A stretch of DNA of 64,000 nucleotides from contig NC_090319.1 in NCBI RefSeq assembly GCF_040869045.1, positions 395,823,601 to 395,887,600 of the forward strand, given 5' to 3'. This document shows, piece by piece, positions 53,593 to 64,000 of the stretch. The position numbers were made by a program, and so were the translations under genes. A model generated the notes under the pieces. It was not told the DNA's origin. It did no database searches and saw only the letters and a list, made by a program, of their open reading frames with translations. The first letter of the stretch is position 1. Every line of letters begins with the position of its first letter. The DNA comes from Eurosta solidaginis (taxonomy: Eukaryota; Arthropoda; Insecta; Diptera; Tephritidae).

Positions 53593-55244
53593 CCATCCGC
53601 CTTAGAAAAAAAGAGTGTTATATAATTGTTTTGTGGACAATTGTATAAGACTCTTTGTCGTATTTTCAATGATTTTGATATTTTATTGTTACTTGATATT
53701 GTAGTGAAAGAGGTTGTTTGCTTTGCTTTTGATCTGCTGACCTTGATGTTTTTATTGTTTATATTTTAATGCATATCCCTTTTTTTCAAAAATGTTTACA
53801 TTTTACATATATTTTTTTTTTTGTATACGTCCTTTTTTGAAAATTTTAAATTTTTAGATATAGAATTTTTAAATTTTACTTATTTTATTTATCTTGTTTA
53901 TTTTATTTATTTTATTATTTTATTGCCGGATTTTAAATGTGTAGACCCATCTAAAATCCGCTTGTTTTTAGAATTTATTTTTAATATTTGTATGGAAATA
54001 TGAAGCAGAAGAAAAAAAAAATTGTTTTCAATTGTTTAGATATAAATTATTATTAAACAATTGAATAAATTGGAATATTTCTTTTTAGATTCTTTCTAAC
54101 AGATATTTTAGATGGACTATTAATTATTTTTATTGTTCCTACCATTTTTATCATGCAACCTATTTTCCTATCGAAATATTTTCCTATTAATATTTTCTAA
54201 TCTATTGAGGAATTTCGAGTAAGAATATTTCTTACTACTATTCAATTCTATTTAGCGTAAAAGAAATTTCCTATTACTATTTCCTATTCTATTTTATCGG
54301 AGTAAAAAAAAAAACATATTTTTCCTAAAATTATGGTTTCTATAAACGCGATTTTTTATAGCTGAAACACCTCATACTTATATATATTTCTTAACACCTT
54401 TTTGTTGTTACATTATTTTATTAGGGTTACATTAAACTTAAAATCAATAAAAATTGTATAGCTAATTATTCGGGAAATTTAGTAGCTGTAGTTGGTGGAA
54501 GAGCGAAGTAATTTATATTTGTTGTAGTAGTGGACGGCCATAACCGTTTAGACGGTTAAGCGCCAATTAAGTAAGTTAGTAAGTAGTAGTTTCGCTGGTT
54601 AATTGAAAAAAGGTGCAGTGGATGCAAAAATGATCCTATCTTTTAATTTCTTTTTCTTATTTTTCCAGCAATTTATTTGATCTTATTTGTCATGCGATTT
54701 CTGCGGCGGCCACCAAGACAGAATCGTTATAACATTTATGAAGAATATTTTTATTTTTATACCGGGATTGTCACATGCACAACCTCTTTGGTTAGTGCTA
54801 TTGTTTGGTCTTAGAGAACTTTGTTAACAATTATTATTTTATAAATTCGCCTACTGCAGTAAATATTCAATTCTTAATCACCAATTTGTCCCTCAAGACA
54901 ACTGTGTATTTTCTTATAATTTTCAAGTCCTGGATTGCCGGCATTTCTTTTATGCCTGGTCGAATATTGTCCTAAGTCAATAACTTCCTCAACAATCTGG
55001 TTACTTGAAAATTTTCTACGCTACCATTTTTCTATCCTAAGATGAAAACGAGCGCGACTAGTCTTTTCTTGCAAATTTATATAGCGCTTTATTATATATA
55101 TATATGTTCTCTTTGTGACTTTTTCTTCATGCTTGTTGTTATGGGCTGGTTTATTTTTTTCTTGTTTTTTTTTTTTTTGTGTATTTTGCGTATCTCCACT
55201 GGCACGGGGTTTTGTTTTTTTTTTTCAGGTATAATTTGGAAGAA

Positions 55245-55448
55245 TTATTCTTTTTGGTATAAATTTTCGACCGTGCTAGCCTTCGTGGTTGGTATTTCCA
55301 TGTGAACTACTGTGAGTTTTTGGAATTGCTTCCTGATTTCTTTGTTTTTAAAGATATCAGGAGCATTCATGGGAATTATGCAGATTCTTGATTTGCCGTT
55401 GAATTTAGGCGGAGCTAATAAAGCTGTCTTTACTGTCAATTGAGACAT
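55245..55448 (-). CDS. small ORF 2 of element C, unrecognised
   Basis: 67 codons starting MSQLTVKTALLAPPKFNGKS and ending STVENLYQKE. Soluble, basic, with RICIIPMNAPDIF. No family recognised; it lies just downstream (minus strand) of the membrane-anchored frame. Confidence 0.3.
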   Translation of the reverse strand: MSQLTVKTALLAPPKFNGKSRICIIPMNAPDIFKNKEIRKQFQKLTVVHMEIPTTKASTVENLYQKE

Positions 55449-55547
55449 TTGAAGGTTACTTTTACTTGACTTGTATATTGCTCTTCCTCACCTTGAGTTT
55501 GGAAATTTGGACACAGACAAAAAAATTTTTAGACGTGCTGTTGCACG

Positions 55548-55740
55548 TTATTCATTTGCCTATATTTGATTTTCATATAGTTTTTAAGAATAGCGGCTAT
55601 CGCTATGATTAATAGCCCTATCGTGCATATTAAAGCACCTAGCCAAATGTCTGTAGTTTTTGTGTCCACTTGGGCTTGTGGCTCATATTTTACTATCCTG
55701 TTCTCTGATGTTTCAGAGTTTTCTTTTCCTACCTCGAACT
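55548..55740 (-). pseudogene. membrane-anchor end of a glycoprotein-like frame in element C
   Basis: Open to a stop at about 55741 with no ATG: a hydrophilic stretch, then TDIWLGALICTIGLLIIAIA (one transmembrane helix), then a short basic tail to a stop at 55548. This is the layout of the last part of an env-type protein, but no upstream coding part remains and I recognise no family. Confidence 0.4.
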
Positions 55741-56211
55741 AAATTAAATTTTTATTAAAATTTTTCGGTTTTATTCCCTTATCCTATGCGTTCCATTTTA
55801 CTCTTGACATTAATAAATTTATCTTATTTAATTAATTGATATTTTAACAATTTACTTCTAAAATTGTAATTTTTGTTTTACTTTAGAATTATTCATTTCC
55901 GATTTAAGTATTTTACATTTTTATTTTCTTTTGTTTATATAATTTTACAAAGTAACTAATATTTTTCTTTAATTTTTAGACATAGTAATTTTTCTTCAAA
56001 ATATTTTAAAATTAAATTTTGCTGATTTAGTTTTCTTTATTTAAATTTAATATTTTTGACATTTCTTAAAATTGAAAGGAAAAAAAATTCCCAAGTATTG
56101 TTTATTGTTATTATTTTCTTTTTCTCTATGTCACATTGGGTTTCAATCTTTTTCCTAATTTTTAGGTTGAAAACGAGCTTTTTTTATTTTTACTTTTTTT
56201 TCAGATGCTAC

Positions 56212-56430
56212 TTAGCATTTGGCATTGTTGGGGAACACTCTCCTCATCATGCGCATTATTTCTTCCACCGTGATAGTGGGGTTTAAAATGTCCTCAATTG
56301 TGGGTTCCCTTTCCATACCTATTATCTTCCACAATTTCTTTAAACCCTCTAATTCTTTGGGTAGGTCCCTAGTGTGTCGGGTATTTTCGTCCCACCAATA
56401 GAGAGGAATGTCCGAGGAGTCTCTTTGCAT
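56212..56430 (-). CDS. small ORF 1 of element C, unrecognised
   Basis: 72 codons: MQRDSSDIPLYWWDENTRHT, LPKELEGLKKLWKIIGMERE, EEIMRMMRRVFPNNAKC. Well-formed amphipathic helices and a Trp-rich start make it look like real coding sequence in AT-rich DNA. No family recognised. Confidence 0.35.
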   Translation of the reverse strand: MQRDSSDIPLYWWDENTRHTRDLPKELEGLKKLWKIIGMEREPTIEDILNPTITVEEIMRMMRRVFPNNAKC

Positions 56431-56949
56431 TTTTATTTATTATTAACAGAGTAATTTTATTTTTAAATCTATAAAAATGTCCTATAGGCTTTCTCCGAAG
56501 GAAAGGTGAAACTGTCTGAAGTTAACTGACTATTTTAAAGAAGTGTCCTAAACATTCCAATTTACTTTAACATTTAAAAAATTTAAGTAAAGTTTTTTTT
56601 TGAATTTAAGAAATTTTAATTTTCCTGCTACTTCTTTTTTTCCATAAAGAAATTTTCTTTAAATTTTAACAAGGTAAATTATATATATTTTAATTTGTTC
56701 AATGTTTAATCCAAATGTGTTTCTAAAATTTTTTTTTTTTTTAACTAATTTTTTTCATATCTCAATTCCTACTTAAAGAGGACAAAAAAAAACCCTGAGC
56801 AAAAACTTTCGTTTTTGCTCATTGTTTAGCGTCCATAAAGGCCGCCCAATTTGTTTCTAAATTTTATACCTACTTATATTTATATAGCTGCCAGTTTTGT
56901 TGTCGTCTCAACCGGTACTCCGTCGATTGCTAATGTATTTCCGGTTTCA

Positions 56950-57140
56950 ATTTATTCCACCTTTTATGCGATTATATATGTAGCCATGTATCTTCCTGTC
57001 CTTAATTTATTCCACCTTTTATGCGATTATGTATGTAGCCATGTATCTTCCTGTCCTAATTTATTCCACCTTTTATGCGATTATATATGTAGCCATGTAT
57101 CTTCCTGTCCTAATTTATTCCACCTTTTATACGATTAGCC
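56950..57140. repeat. 56-bp minisatellite in element C
   Basis: Three and a half copies of AATTTATTCCACCTTTTATG followed by CGATTAT(A/G)TATGTAGCCATG and TATCTTCCTGTCCT. Confidence 0.9.
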
Positions 57141-57460
57141 ATGTATGTATGTGTAATTATTTCAGCATTGCTTGTGGTGTATGAAAATAATTCCTTGGTT
57201 TGAATACCATCCGAGATTTTTACCAACTGAAGAATTAGCAGGTCTTTAAACTGCAGATGCGTTGTCGATTCTTTCTTTCATCATATAAAAAATTTTTTTT
57301 TTGCAATTTTGCAGGATTTACTTGTTGTCCTGGTTTATAAACTGGCGGAATTTCAGGTGAATCCTGTTTTTTTTATTTTTTCCGAACCGACAGGCTCTTC
57401 TGGCCAGCTAGATCTTTTAGCAGTTGTGCTAGTTATTGACCTAGACTGGCAGGATCGCCA

Positions 57461-58056
57461 TGAAATGTTTGGAGAAAATGAAAAGAAGTTACGACTTCGA
57501 TGTGCAAACATTAAATCTCTGTTTATTCAACAAATGCTTTGTATTATATAGTCATTTACTTAACCTATACATTCATAAATATCTTAATACTAATAACTAA
57601 AAATATGTACATTGAAAATGGGGTATATGTAAGTTTGTATACAGTCTTTGTATACATGTAGTTTTGTATGCATGACTCTATGCATGTAGTGTTGTATATG
57701 TTATTTAGCTACGTCAGCAGATCAATGTGAGTACTTTGGTTAATGCTATGCATACACGTAAGTTTGTATGCCTGTTCGCAACGTTGGAATATCGATGTGA
57801 GTATTTTAGTTAGTTCCCATAATGGGTTGTATGTAATAAGTAATTTATTAGCTGTGAACGGATAAGGGTTTCATATTCGGCATTCCATTGATGTTAGTTA
57901 ACCGTCTGGGTTAGTTCAATAATTTATGTTGGAAAATATTGTAATACGATTATTACTAAAATATATTTGGAGTTCATGATACGTATTATTGCAAGTGTGT
58001 TACAGTGGGTATGAAGCATAATGCTACATTACAGTGGGTATGACGTATAGTGCTAC
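57461..58056 (-). repeat. LTR of element C (right)
   Basis: 596 bp; partner of 53011-53592. Confidence 0.93.
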
Positions 58057-58690
58057 ACTAGGTACTAACCATCACACTCCTCATCAATGTAGGACGTTGA
58101 TCAGACAATTAAAGCGTTGGGCGCGTGAAATTTCTAAAAATGTGAGGCGTGGCATAACCTGATTAAGGTTCAGTTGGTCTTACTTATGACTATCAATAGA
58201 AATTTGACGCGTCCAACGCTTTTATTTAATTGCCTGATCAACGCCCTAGACTGATGAGGAGTGTGATGACTAGTACCTAGGACCTACCTATGTAACTATT
58301 TTCTAGCTTTTAGTATTATTATTACTTAATATAAGTATTGTTTTCAATAAAACCGTTTAACTAAAAATTTTTTTTAATTATTTTATCTTTTCCATTCGAC
58401 AACCATTAATTTTAAGTTTACGATTTTTTTGAATATCTCGATCCTTGCGCACCCTGGCGCCGATATTTTTCGTAAGGCGTAATATGTGTAATACGTGTAA
58501 TATGTTTTTCTAATATTAGCCAGATCGGACCACATATACGATTTTTTTAATATAAAGATCCTTGCGCCACCTGGCGGCGATTTTTTTTCATAGGTCGCTT
58601 TCTATTCATGCATGTAATATAAGTTCCAAATATGAACCATATTATTGCATTGTCATCGTATTCTGAACTGTATTCCAAGTTTCGGAGTGC
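58057..58690. repeat. centre and right arm of palindromic repeat D
   Basis: 58057-58140 (CTAGGTACTAACCATCACAC, GCGTTGGGCGCGT) is the inverted copy of 58190-58280 and is the hairpin centre. 58281-58690 is the outer right arm. Joined across element C the palindrome is about 1 kb. Confidence 0.8.
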
Positions 58691-58764
58691 TTGCTAAACA
58701 CAGGGTTTGAAAATGCTGAACTAATTTTCAGTATTACAAAATTGCTTGAATTTAAATTTGGAAA

Positions 58765-59606
58765 ATATTTCAGCAACAGAAAAAGGCAAAGCAAACAAAA
58801 TAATTTTTTTTTTTTCATTTTACTTCAGATATTACTTGAATGGATGAGAGCTGTCGTCGTCAGCAGAAAAAAAAACTTGAATATTTTACTGCGCTTTGAA
58901 GCTATAAGTATTTCATGATCAACTATTTTTAAGTAAACATTTTACAGTTTTTGAACAGCAGAAATTCTTGTTTCGAATTACTTGCTGAAAATAAGTAAAA
59001 GTAAATTTTTTTTTACTATTTAAGCAGAACTATTTGATTTTCAAAGGAACATACAAACAATTGTACGATGTATTGATCGTAATAGCCTTCATCTACGAGT
59101 AGGTATTTCTTGTTTTTATGTTGTTTTAACCCCTGATACACATATATACGCATGCTTCTACTGAAAAAACAGACAAATACGTACGTACAAAATCTGCACC
59201 TCCACCGGTAGCTTGGTATATGTACTGTAGTCACTCGGGGTTTTTTCCGGGACCAAAGCATGACATTTCAATGTAGCATGGCTCAATTTCTCTCGGATCG
59301 TTCAAAATTTGTCATACAATGAGTAGCTCCTTGTGGAGAGACTGTCCTTCGTTCGGTCCTAGAGACTAGCACTGCCCCATCTACCGAAGAAATACATATT
59401 TATAAAACGGGCACATATATGTCACATGCAAAACGCGATGTTTTAGGCTAACCCCTAATACTTGTTGTCGACGCGATTTCTTTAAAACATGTATGGCTCT
59501 TTTCTGTTCACAACCAATAGCGATTCACGCCACGTTTAAGCGCACCTCCGTTCCTTCCTCATCTATTAGCACCAAAGCTGGTCTGATAGCAAAATTCTCG
59601 TTTGTT
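58765..59606. repeat. left arm of a large inverted repeat
   Basis: About 840 bp, a near-identical inverted copy of 62743-63591. The frames 59016-59261 (minus) and 63096-63341 (plus) are the same sequence with two substitutions. No recognised protein. Confidence 0.93.
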
Positions 59607-60547
59607 GCTAATTGTTGTAATGAAGTTTGTCATGCCGCTACCAGAGAATTTATACACAAATGTGTACAAATTCTCTGCTATTGCACTTATTCTGACAACC
59701 ATGACACAATGTCCCTTAAAAAAATTAAACAAGTAAGGACGGGACTGTCTTCGGCTGTGCCGAATACTTCATACCCTTCATGAATGGGGCTGAACAATAA
59801 TCTTATCCCGTTCGTAATCTCCAAATAATCGGAAGTATAAGATAAGAAATATATAGTGAACAGATGTACATACATATGTACTTAAACGATTTTTAAGATA
59901 AATATAAAATAAAAAATGGCAAAAAACCCCCTTATCTGAACTATCGGTTGTATGGGATATATAATATATATAGCTCCGATCGGTATGATTTTTTTCATGA
60001 AATCTTCTATGATATATTAGAATAAATATCACCAAGTTTAACGTTTTTATATTGAAAATTAAGTGAGAAATGGCCAAAAATCTTTCTATCTGAACGATCG
60101 GTTGTATGGGATATATATTATATATAGCTCCGATCGAGATGATTTTATCACGAAATCTTCTATGATATATTAAAATATATATCACCGAGTTTCACGTTTT
60201 TTACTTTCGAAATTAAGGGAGAAATGGCCAAAAATCTTTCTATGTGAACGATCGGTTGTATGGGATATAACTATATATAGCTCCGATCAAAGTGATTTTT
60301 TCAGGATATATTCTATGATATATTATAATATATATCACCGAATTTTACGTTTATACTTTCCAAATTGCGGCAGGAATGACCAAAATCGTCTTATCTGAAC
60401 GATCGGTTGTATGGGAGATATATGTATGTATATTATAGTGGTCCGATCCTACCGGATCCGACGAATGTCTAATATAATACAAAAATACATCCTTGTGCCA
60501 AATTTCATTGAGCTATCTCAAAATTTGAGGGACTAGTTTGCGTTCAA

Positions 60548-60579
60548 ACAGACAGACGGACGGACAGACGGACATGGCT
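60548..60579 (+). repeat. (GACG/GACA)n microsatellite
   Basis: CAGACAGACGGACGGACAGA and GACGGACATGG. Confidence 0.8.
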
Positions 60580-60716
60580 ATATCAACTCAGTTCGTCGCC
60601 CTGATCAATTCGGTATACTTAATGGTGAGTCTATCTTCTATATTTCTCAACGTTGCAAACATTGGACCAAAGTTAATATACCATTTCATGTTCATGAAAG
60701 GTATACAAAATCAACA

Positions 60717-60959
60717 TAAGGCTTGGTCAGTGATAGCATATGTAGGAAGTGCGGGTTGGAGGAGGAAACGATCGAGCACGTTCTGTGCTCGTGCCCTGCA
60801 CTTGCCAGGCTAAGACTCCAGCTATTAGGAGTGATACAGCCGTCAGATCTAGAAGCAGCAAGTGGCTTAAGTCCTATGAAGCTTCTAGTAACACCTATCG
60901 TAACAAAATTCAGCAGAGAGGTTGCCTTTACTATAAGGGATGCTTTGAAGAAAAATTAA
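60717..60959 (+). mobile_element. LOA-like non-LTR fragment, C-terminal Cys motif
   Basis: Reads SDSICRKCGLEEETIEHVLC, SCPALARLRLQLLG and FTIRDALKKN to a TAA at 60957. CxxC...HxxxxC is the motif at the end of RNase H-containing non-LTR ORF2, as in 50637-51985. Confidence 0.8.
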
Positions 60960-61433
60960 CGAAATCGGTTAAGGACCACGCCTACTTTTATATAAAAGAT
61001 TTTTAAAAGGGTCGTGGACGAATAAAATAAGCTATATCTTTGCAAAAAAGCGCTTTATATCAATGGTATTTCATTTCCCAAGTGGATTTATAACAATAAA
61101 TAGGAAAAACTTCAAATTAAAAAAAAATGGGCGTGGCACCGCCCCTTTTATGACTAAGCAATTTTCTACGTTTCGGGAGCCATAACTCGAAGAAAAATTA
61201 ACGGATCTTAATAAAATTGGGCACACTAATCTTCCCTATTGCAGGAAATATTTGTAGATAATAGATAAATAAAATGGACGAGATCGGTTAAAGACCACGC
61301 CCAATTTTAAATAAAAGATTTTTAAAAGGGTCGTAGACGAAAATAATAAGCTATATCTTAGCGAAATAGAGCTTTGTATCAATAGAATTTTACTTTTTAA
61401 ATTGAATTCTAACATTAAATTGGAAAACACTAA

Positions 61434-61675
61434 GGGGTGTATTCTGTATTGCGAACGATAGCTCAGACGAACAATTCGCCTCCAACCGTTTTCGTCTAGT
61501 AATGGTATTCTCTATCATTTTCCTTCGGCCTTTAGGTTCCTTACTTTATGTCAAACAAAAAGTCGAAAGCCATTGTCAAATGATATGTTTAACATAGTGC
61601 AAATATACTAGCGATTCGTCTCTGAGGCGAAATGAACGTTCTTTTCGTAATAGAGAATGAGGCCCTAAAATTTTT
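61434..61675. mobile_element. PIF/Harbinger-type MITE, copy 2
   Basis: 242 bp, ends GGGGTGTATTCTGTATTGCG and (reverse complement) GGGCCTCATTCTCTATTACG, TAA duplication at 61431-61433 and 61676-61678. Same family as 4936-5168. Confidence 0.82.
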
Positions 61676-61804
61676 GAAAATGGGTGTGGCAGCGGTGCCA
61701 CGTGTTATGTAGAAAAGTAATTTATCTGAAATGATATGTACAATTGAAGCTCACGCTGAGTATATAATGTTCGGTTACACCGAACTTAGACACCTTTACT
61801 TGTT

Positions 61805-62742
61805 AAATATTGTTTTAGTTTAACTAATACCATTGAAATAAATGTTTCGAACACAAGCGTTTGCAAATTTTGACCTTCATTTAAAAAAATTTATCCAGGG
61901 ACCCATGCAGTTTTAGCGTAAATAAGTGCAGCGGCCACCTAAGGATTAACTATGTATTTTCACCCGTGAGTTACGCAATGTTATCCACTTAACCAGCTTA
62001 TGGTTTTGAAATAATTATTCTCTAAGGTATTAAGGTGTTTCTACGGTTATTCGCTTAATCTCTTGTAACCTACGTAGCTCGGTAGCATTGCGCTGAAGTG
62101 GGATTCAAGGGGTTGATAAGCAAAGTTTTATAGATTCAAAGCTTCCGCAACCCAATTGTCAACCTCACCTACGCGAGGGTAATCCTGTTACAAATATGAG
62201 TGTATCATACACATATTTAACAGGCGACGCTCTGGCTACCCCAAGTTCCTCATGGAACCAGGGGTTGGGGAGGGCGGAATGGCCAAGAAGGTATAATGTT
62301 GTTCGGTATACATATGTATGGACACATGTACATCTCTATATGCAAAAGAGAGTTATTATACACTCTTCTACCTTTGATCTACATATTGCAAATTATGTAT
62401 ACTTAGCTGAATATCTTGAAATAAAGTTAGTTGTGAAATAGAACTCGACATGTGCGTTTGAATAGTCGTGAGTACACTACAAATGTGGTCATATTAATCG
62501 TTCCCATGATGGTCGGGCTAGTACCTTAATGGTGCTTTGTTAGCGGAACGTACCGGATCTATATCCGGCAAAGGACCATCAACATCGATAGCACTCCCCA
62601 AAGCCTTCAGGGGGTGCCTTTATCGTTGACATACGGTACAAACGGTGTGGGTAATCTTATGATCTTGTCTCACATGAATGTTGGTGGTCGGGCATTTCGA
62701 GCTTGTGAGATTGTATCTCTTAACTTCAGGCGCCTTTTAGCG
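61805..62742. other. spacer of the large inverted repeat
   Basis: No gene. 62510-62625 (GGAACGTACCGGATCTATAT, CCGGCAAAGGACCATCA, CACTCCCCAAAGCCTTC) looks like the 3' end of a common tephritid/drosophilid interspersed repeat. Confidence 0.4.
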
Positions 62743-63591
62743 CTACAACAAACGAGAATTTTTCTGGCTATCAGACCAGCTTTGGTGCTAATAGATGAGG
62801 AAGGAACGGAGGTGCGCTTAAACGTGGCGTGAATCGCTCTTGGTTGTGAACAGAAAAGAGCCATACATGTTTTAAAGAAATCGCGTCGACAACAAGTATT
62901 AGGGGTTAGCCTAAAACATCGCGTTTTGCATGTGACATATATGTGCCCGTTTTATAAATATGTATTTCTTCGGTAGATGGGGCAGTGCTAGTCTCTAGGA
63001 CCGAACGAAGGACAGTCTCTCCACAAGGAGCTACTCATTGTATGGCAAATTTTGAACGATCCGAGAGAAATTGAGCCATGCTACATTGAAATGTCATGCT
63101 TTGGTCCCGGAAAAAACCCCGAGTGACTACAGTACATATATCAAGCTACCGGTGGAGGTGCAGATTTTGTACGTACGTATTTGTCTTTTTTTTCAGTAGA
63201 AGCATGCGTATATATGTGTATCAGGGGTTAAAACAACATAAAAACAAGAAATACCTACTCGTAGATGAAGGCTATTACGATCAATACATCGTACAATTGT
63301 TTGTATGTTCCTTTGAAAATCAAATAGTTCTGCTGAAATAGTAAAAAAAAATTTACTTTTACTTATTTTCAGCAAGTAATTCGAAACCAGATTTTCGGCT
63401 GTTCAAAAACTGAAAAATGTTTACTTAAAAATAGTTGATCATGAAATACTTATAGCTTCAAAGCGCAGTAAAATATTCAAGTTTTTTTTCTGCTGACGAT
63501 GACAGCTCGCATCCATTCAAGTAATATCTGAAGTAAAATGAAAAAAAAAAAATTTTTTTTTTGCTTTGCTTTTTTCTGTTGCTGAAATATT
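62743..63591. repeat. right arm of a large inverted repeat
   Basis: Partner of 58765-59606. Few substitutions and short indels separate the arms. Confidence 0.93.
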
Positions 63592-63705
63592 TTTCAAATA
63601 CAAATGTAAGCTGTATACAAAAATTCCAAACCGACTAAAAACTCATTGCTGGTAAAGCCAAAAATTTGTAAATTTTACTATTTTTCAGTAAGTAATTCAA
63701 ACCCT

Positions 63706-63862
63706 GGCTAAACACTGCCGACGGGCGACCCCGCTTAGACAAATTTTCTTCTAATTGAAAAAATTTGTTTTCAAAATTTTGATGTTGCTTTGCCCGCGGC
63801 GTCAACCCAGGATCTTCGGTGTGGTAAGCGGAGCACGCTACCATCACACCACTGCGGCCGTT
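63706..63862 (-). mobile_element. tRNA-headed SINE, 3'-truncated copy
   Basis: The minus strand starts GCAGTGGTGTGATGGTAGCG, B-box-like CTGGGTTGACGCCG, then AGCAACATCAAAATTTTGAA and GCGGGGTCGCCCGTCGGCAG, ending at GTGTTTAGCCAG. Same family as 42718-43080. Confidence 0.8.
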
Positions 63863-64000
63863 ATTAGATTGATAATTTGTTTTAACTTTTATAGTAAAGT
63901 TTGATGAATTATGAATGATAACAAGAAAACCCTATATGTACGAAATATCGGATATATTTAATATTTAATAACAGGTTTCCATGCTATAACTGCTCAGGCC

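Larger units (their letters stand above)
53011..58056 (-). mobile_element. non-autonomous LTR retrotransposon C
   Basis: 5046 bp; LTRs 53011-53592 (582 bp) and 57461-58056 (596 bp), TGTAGC to CATTTCA on the minus strand, 4-bp duplication CTAG (53007-53010, 58057-58060). Minus orientation is inferred from TGGCGATCCTGCC directly behind the right LTR (primer-site-like) and AAGGCGGATGG before the left one. The 3.9-kb interior is very AT-rich and has no gag, RT or integrase, only small frames (next entries) and a 56-bp minisatellite. A LARD-like or deleted errantivirus-like element. Confidence 0.9.
59728..61804. mobile_element. Helentron/HINE-like element with tandem repeats
   Basis: Both ends read AACAAGTAA(G/A)GG inward and each is followed by a short hairpin, TTCGGCTGTGCCGAA left and TTCGGTTACACCGAA right. 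59935-60450 has four repeats of about 152 bp (CGATCGGTTGTATGGGATAT, AGCTCCGATC). 60971-61330 holds a 318-bp duplication (GACCACGCC, AAAAGATTTTTAAAAGGGTC). The TATGGGA..AGTGGTCCGATC core resembles DINE-1/Helentron-associated repeats. Confidence 0.5.

Noticed and set aside
54672..54811. possible plus-strand exon after TTATTTTTCCAG reading VMRFLRRPPRQNRYNIYEEY
   Set aside because: Inside LTR element C on the opposite strand, no partner exon, no family recognised.
59016..59261. 81-codon ORF duplicated at 63096-63341
   Set aside because: Part of the inverted repeat arms; no protein motif, and duplication alone explains the match.

Overview
The window is nuclear DNA of an insect, most likely a true fruit fly (Tephritidae) or a close higher-dipteran relative. 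I infer this from the AT-rich background, short GT-AG introns, a tRNA-headed SINE type I associate with tephritid genomes, and the mix of BEL/Pao, Ty3/gypsy, LOA-like non-LTR, Penelope-like, hAT, PIF/Harbinger and Helitron sequences. It is one host gene in a dense, nested landscape of mobile DNA; nothing bacterial is present.

Layout. 1-9.5 kb: 3' half of a Harbinger transposase, a 908-bp hAT-type element with perfect 8-bp target duplications, a deleted non-LTR element, a Harbinger MITE, a chimeric pseudogene in which the start of a Sec24C/D-like gene is fused in frame to a CCT-eta (Tcp-1 eta) gene, and a broken gene of a widespread uncharacterised family (7502-9300, minus). 9.49-15.84 kb: a nearly intact BEL/Pao element (324-bp LTRs with 2 differences, CTACC duplication) whose single gag-pol frame carries three nonsense codons. 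16.15-31.4 kb: an old minus-strand Ty3/gypsy element (A). Its RT/RNase H region is replaced by a piece of the neighbouring receptor gene, which itself contains a 4.1-kb head-to-head array of 438-bp repeats. A second gypsy element (B, 23769-30181) sits in the leader of A.

Host gene: from 33941 to at least 48181 (plus strand), seven coding exons with matching phases and GT-AG borders encode the signal peptide and amino-terminal domain of a kainate-type ionotropic glutamate receptor (435 codons, no stops). The ligand-binding and channel exons were not found and should lie to the right. Its introns hold a non-LTR fragment, several MITEs, a 690-bp near-perfect hairpin, a hAT element, a SINE inside a TIR element, a Harbinger fragment and a Helitron with a 129-bp minisatellite.

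48.2-64 kb, to the right of the last recognised exon and probably the next intron: a Penelope-like element flanked by inverted 360-bp copies with hammerhead-like motifs, a LOA-like non-LTR element, a hAT MITE, a gag-pol-less LTR element (C, 53011-58056) inserted in an old palindrome, and a large inverted repeat (58765-63591) enclosing Helentron-like DNA and a second Harbinger MITE. Most useful biologically are the receptor gene model, the mobile 438-bp array with its empty site preserved in the receptor intron, the Sec24-CCT7 chimera and the uncharacterised 7502-9300 family.
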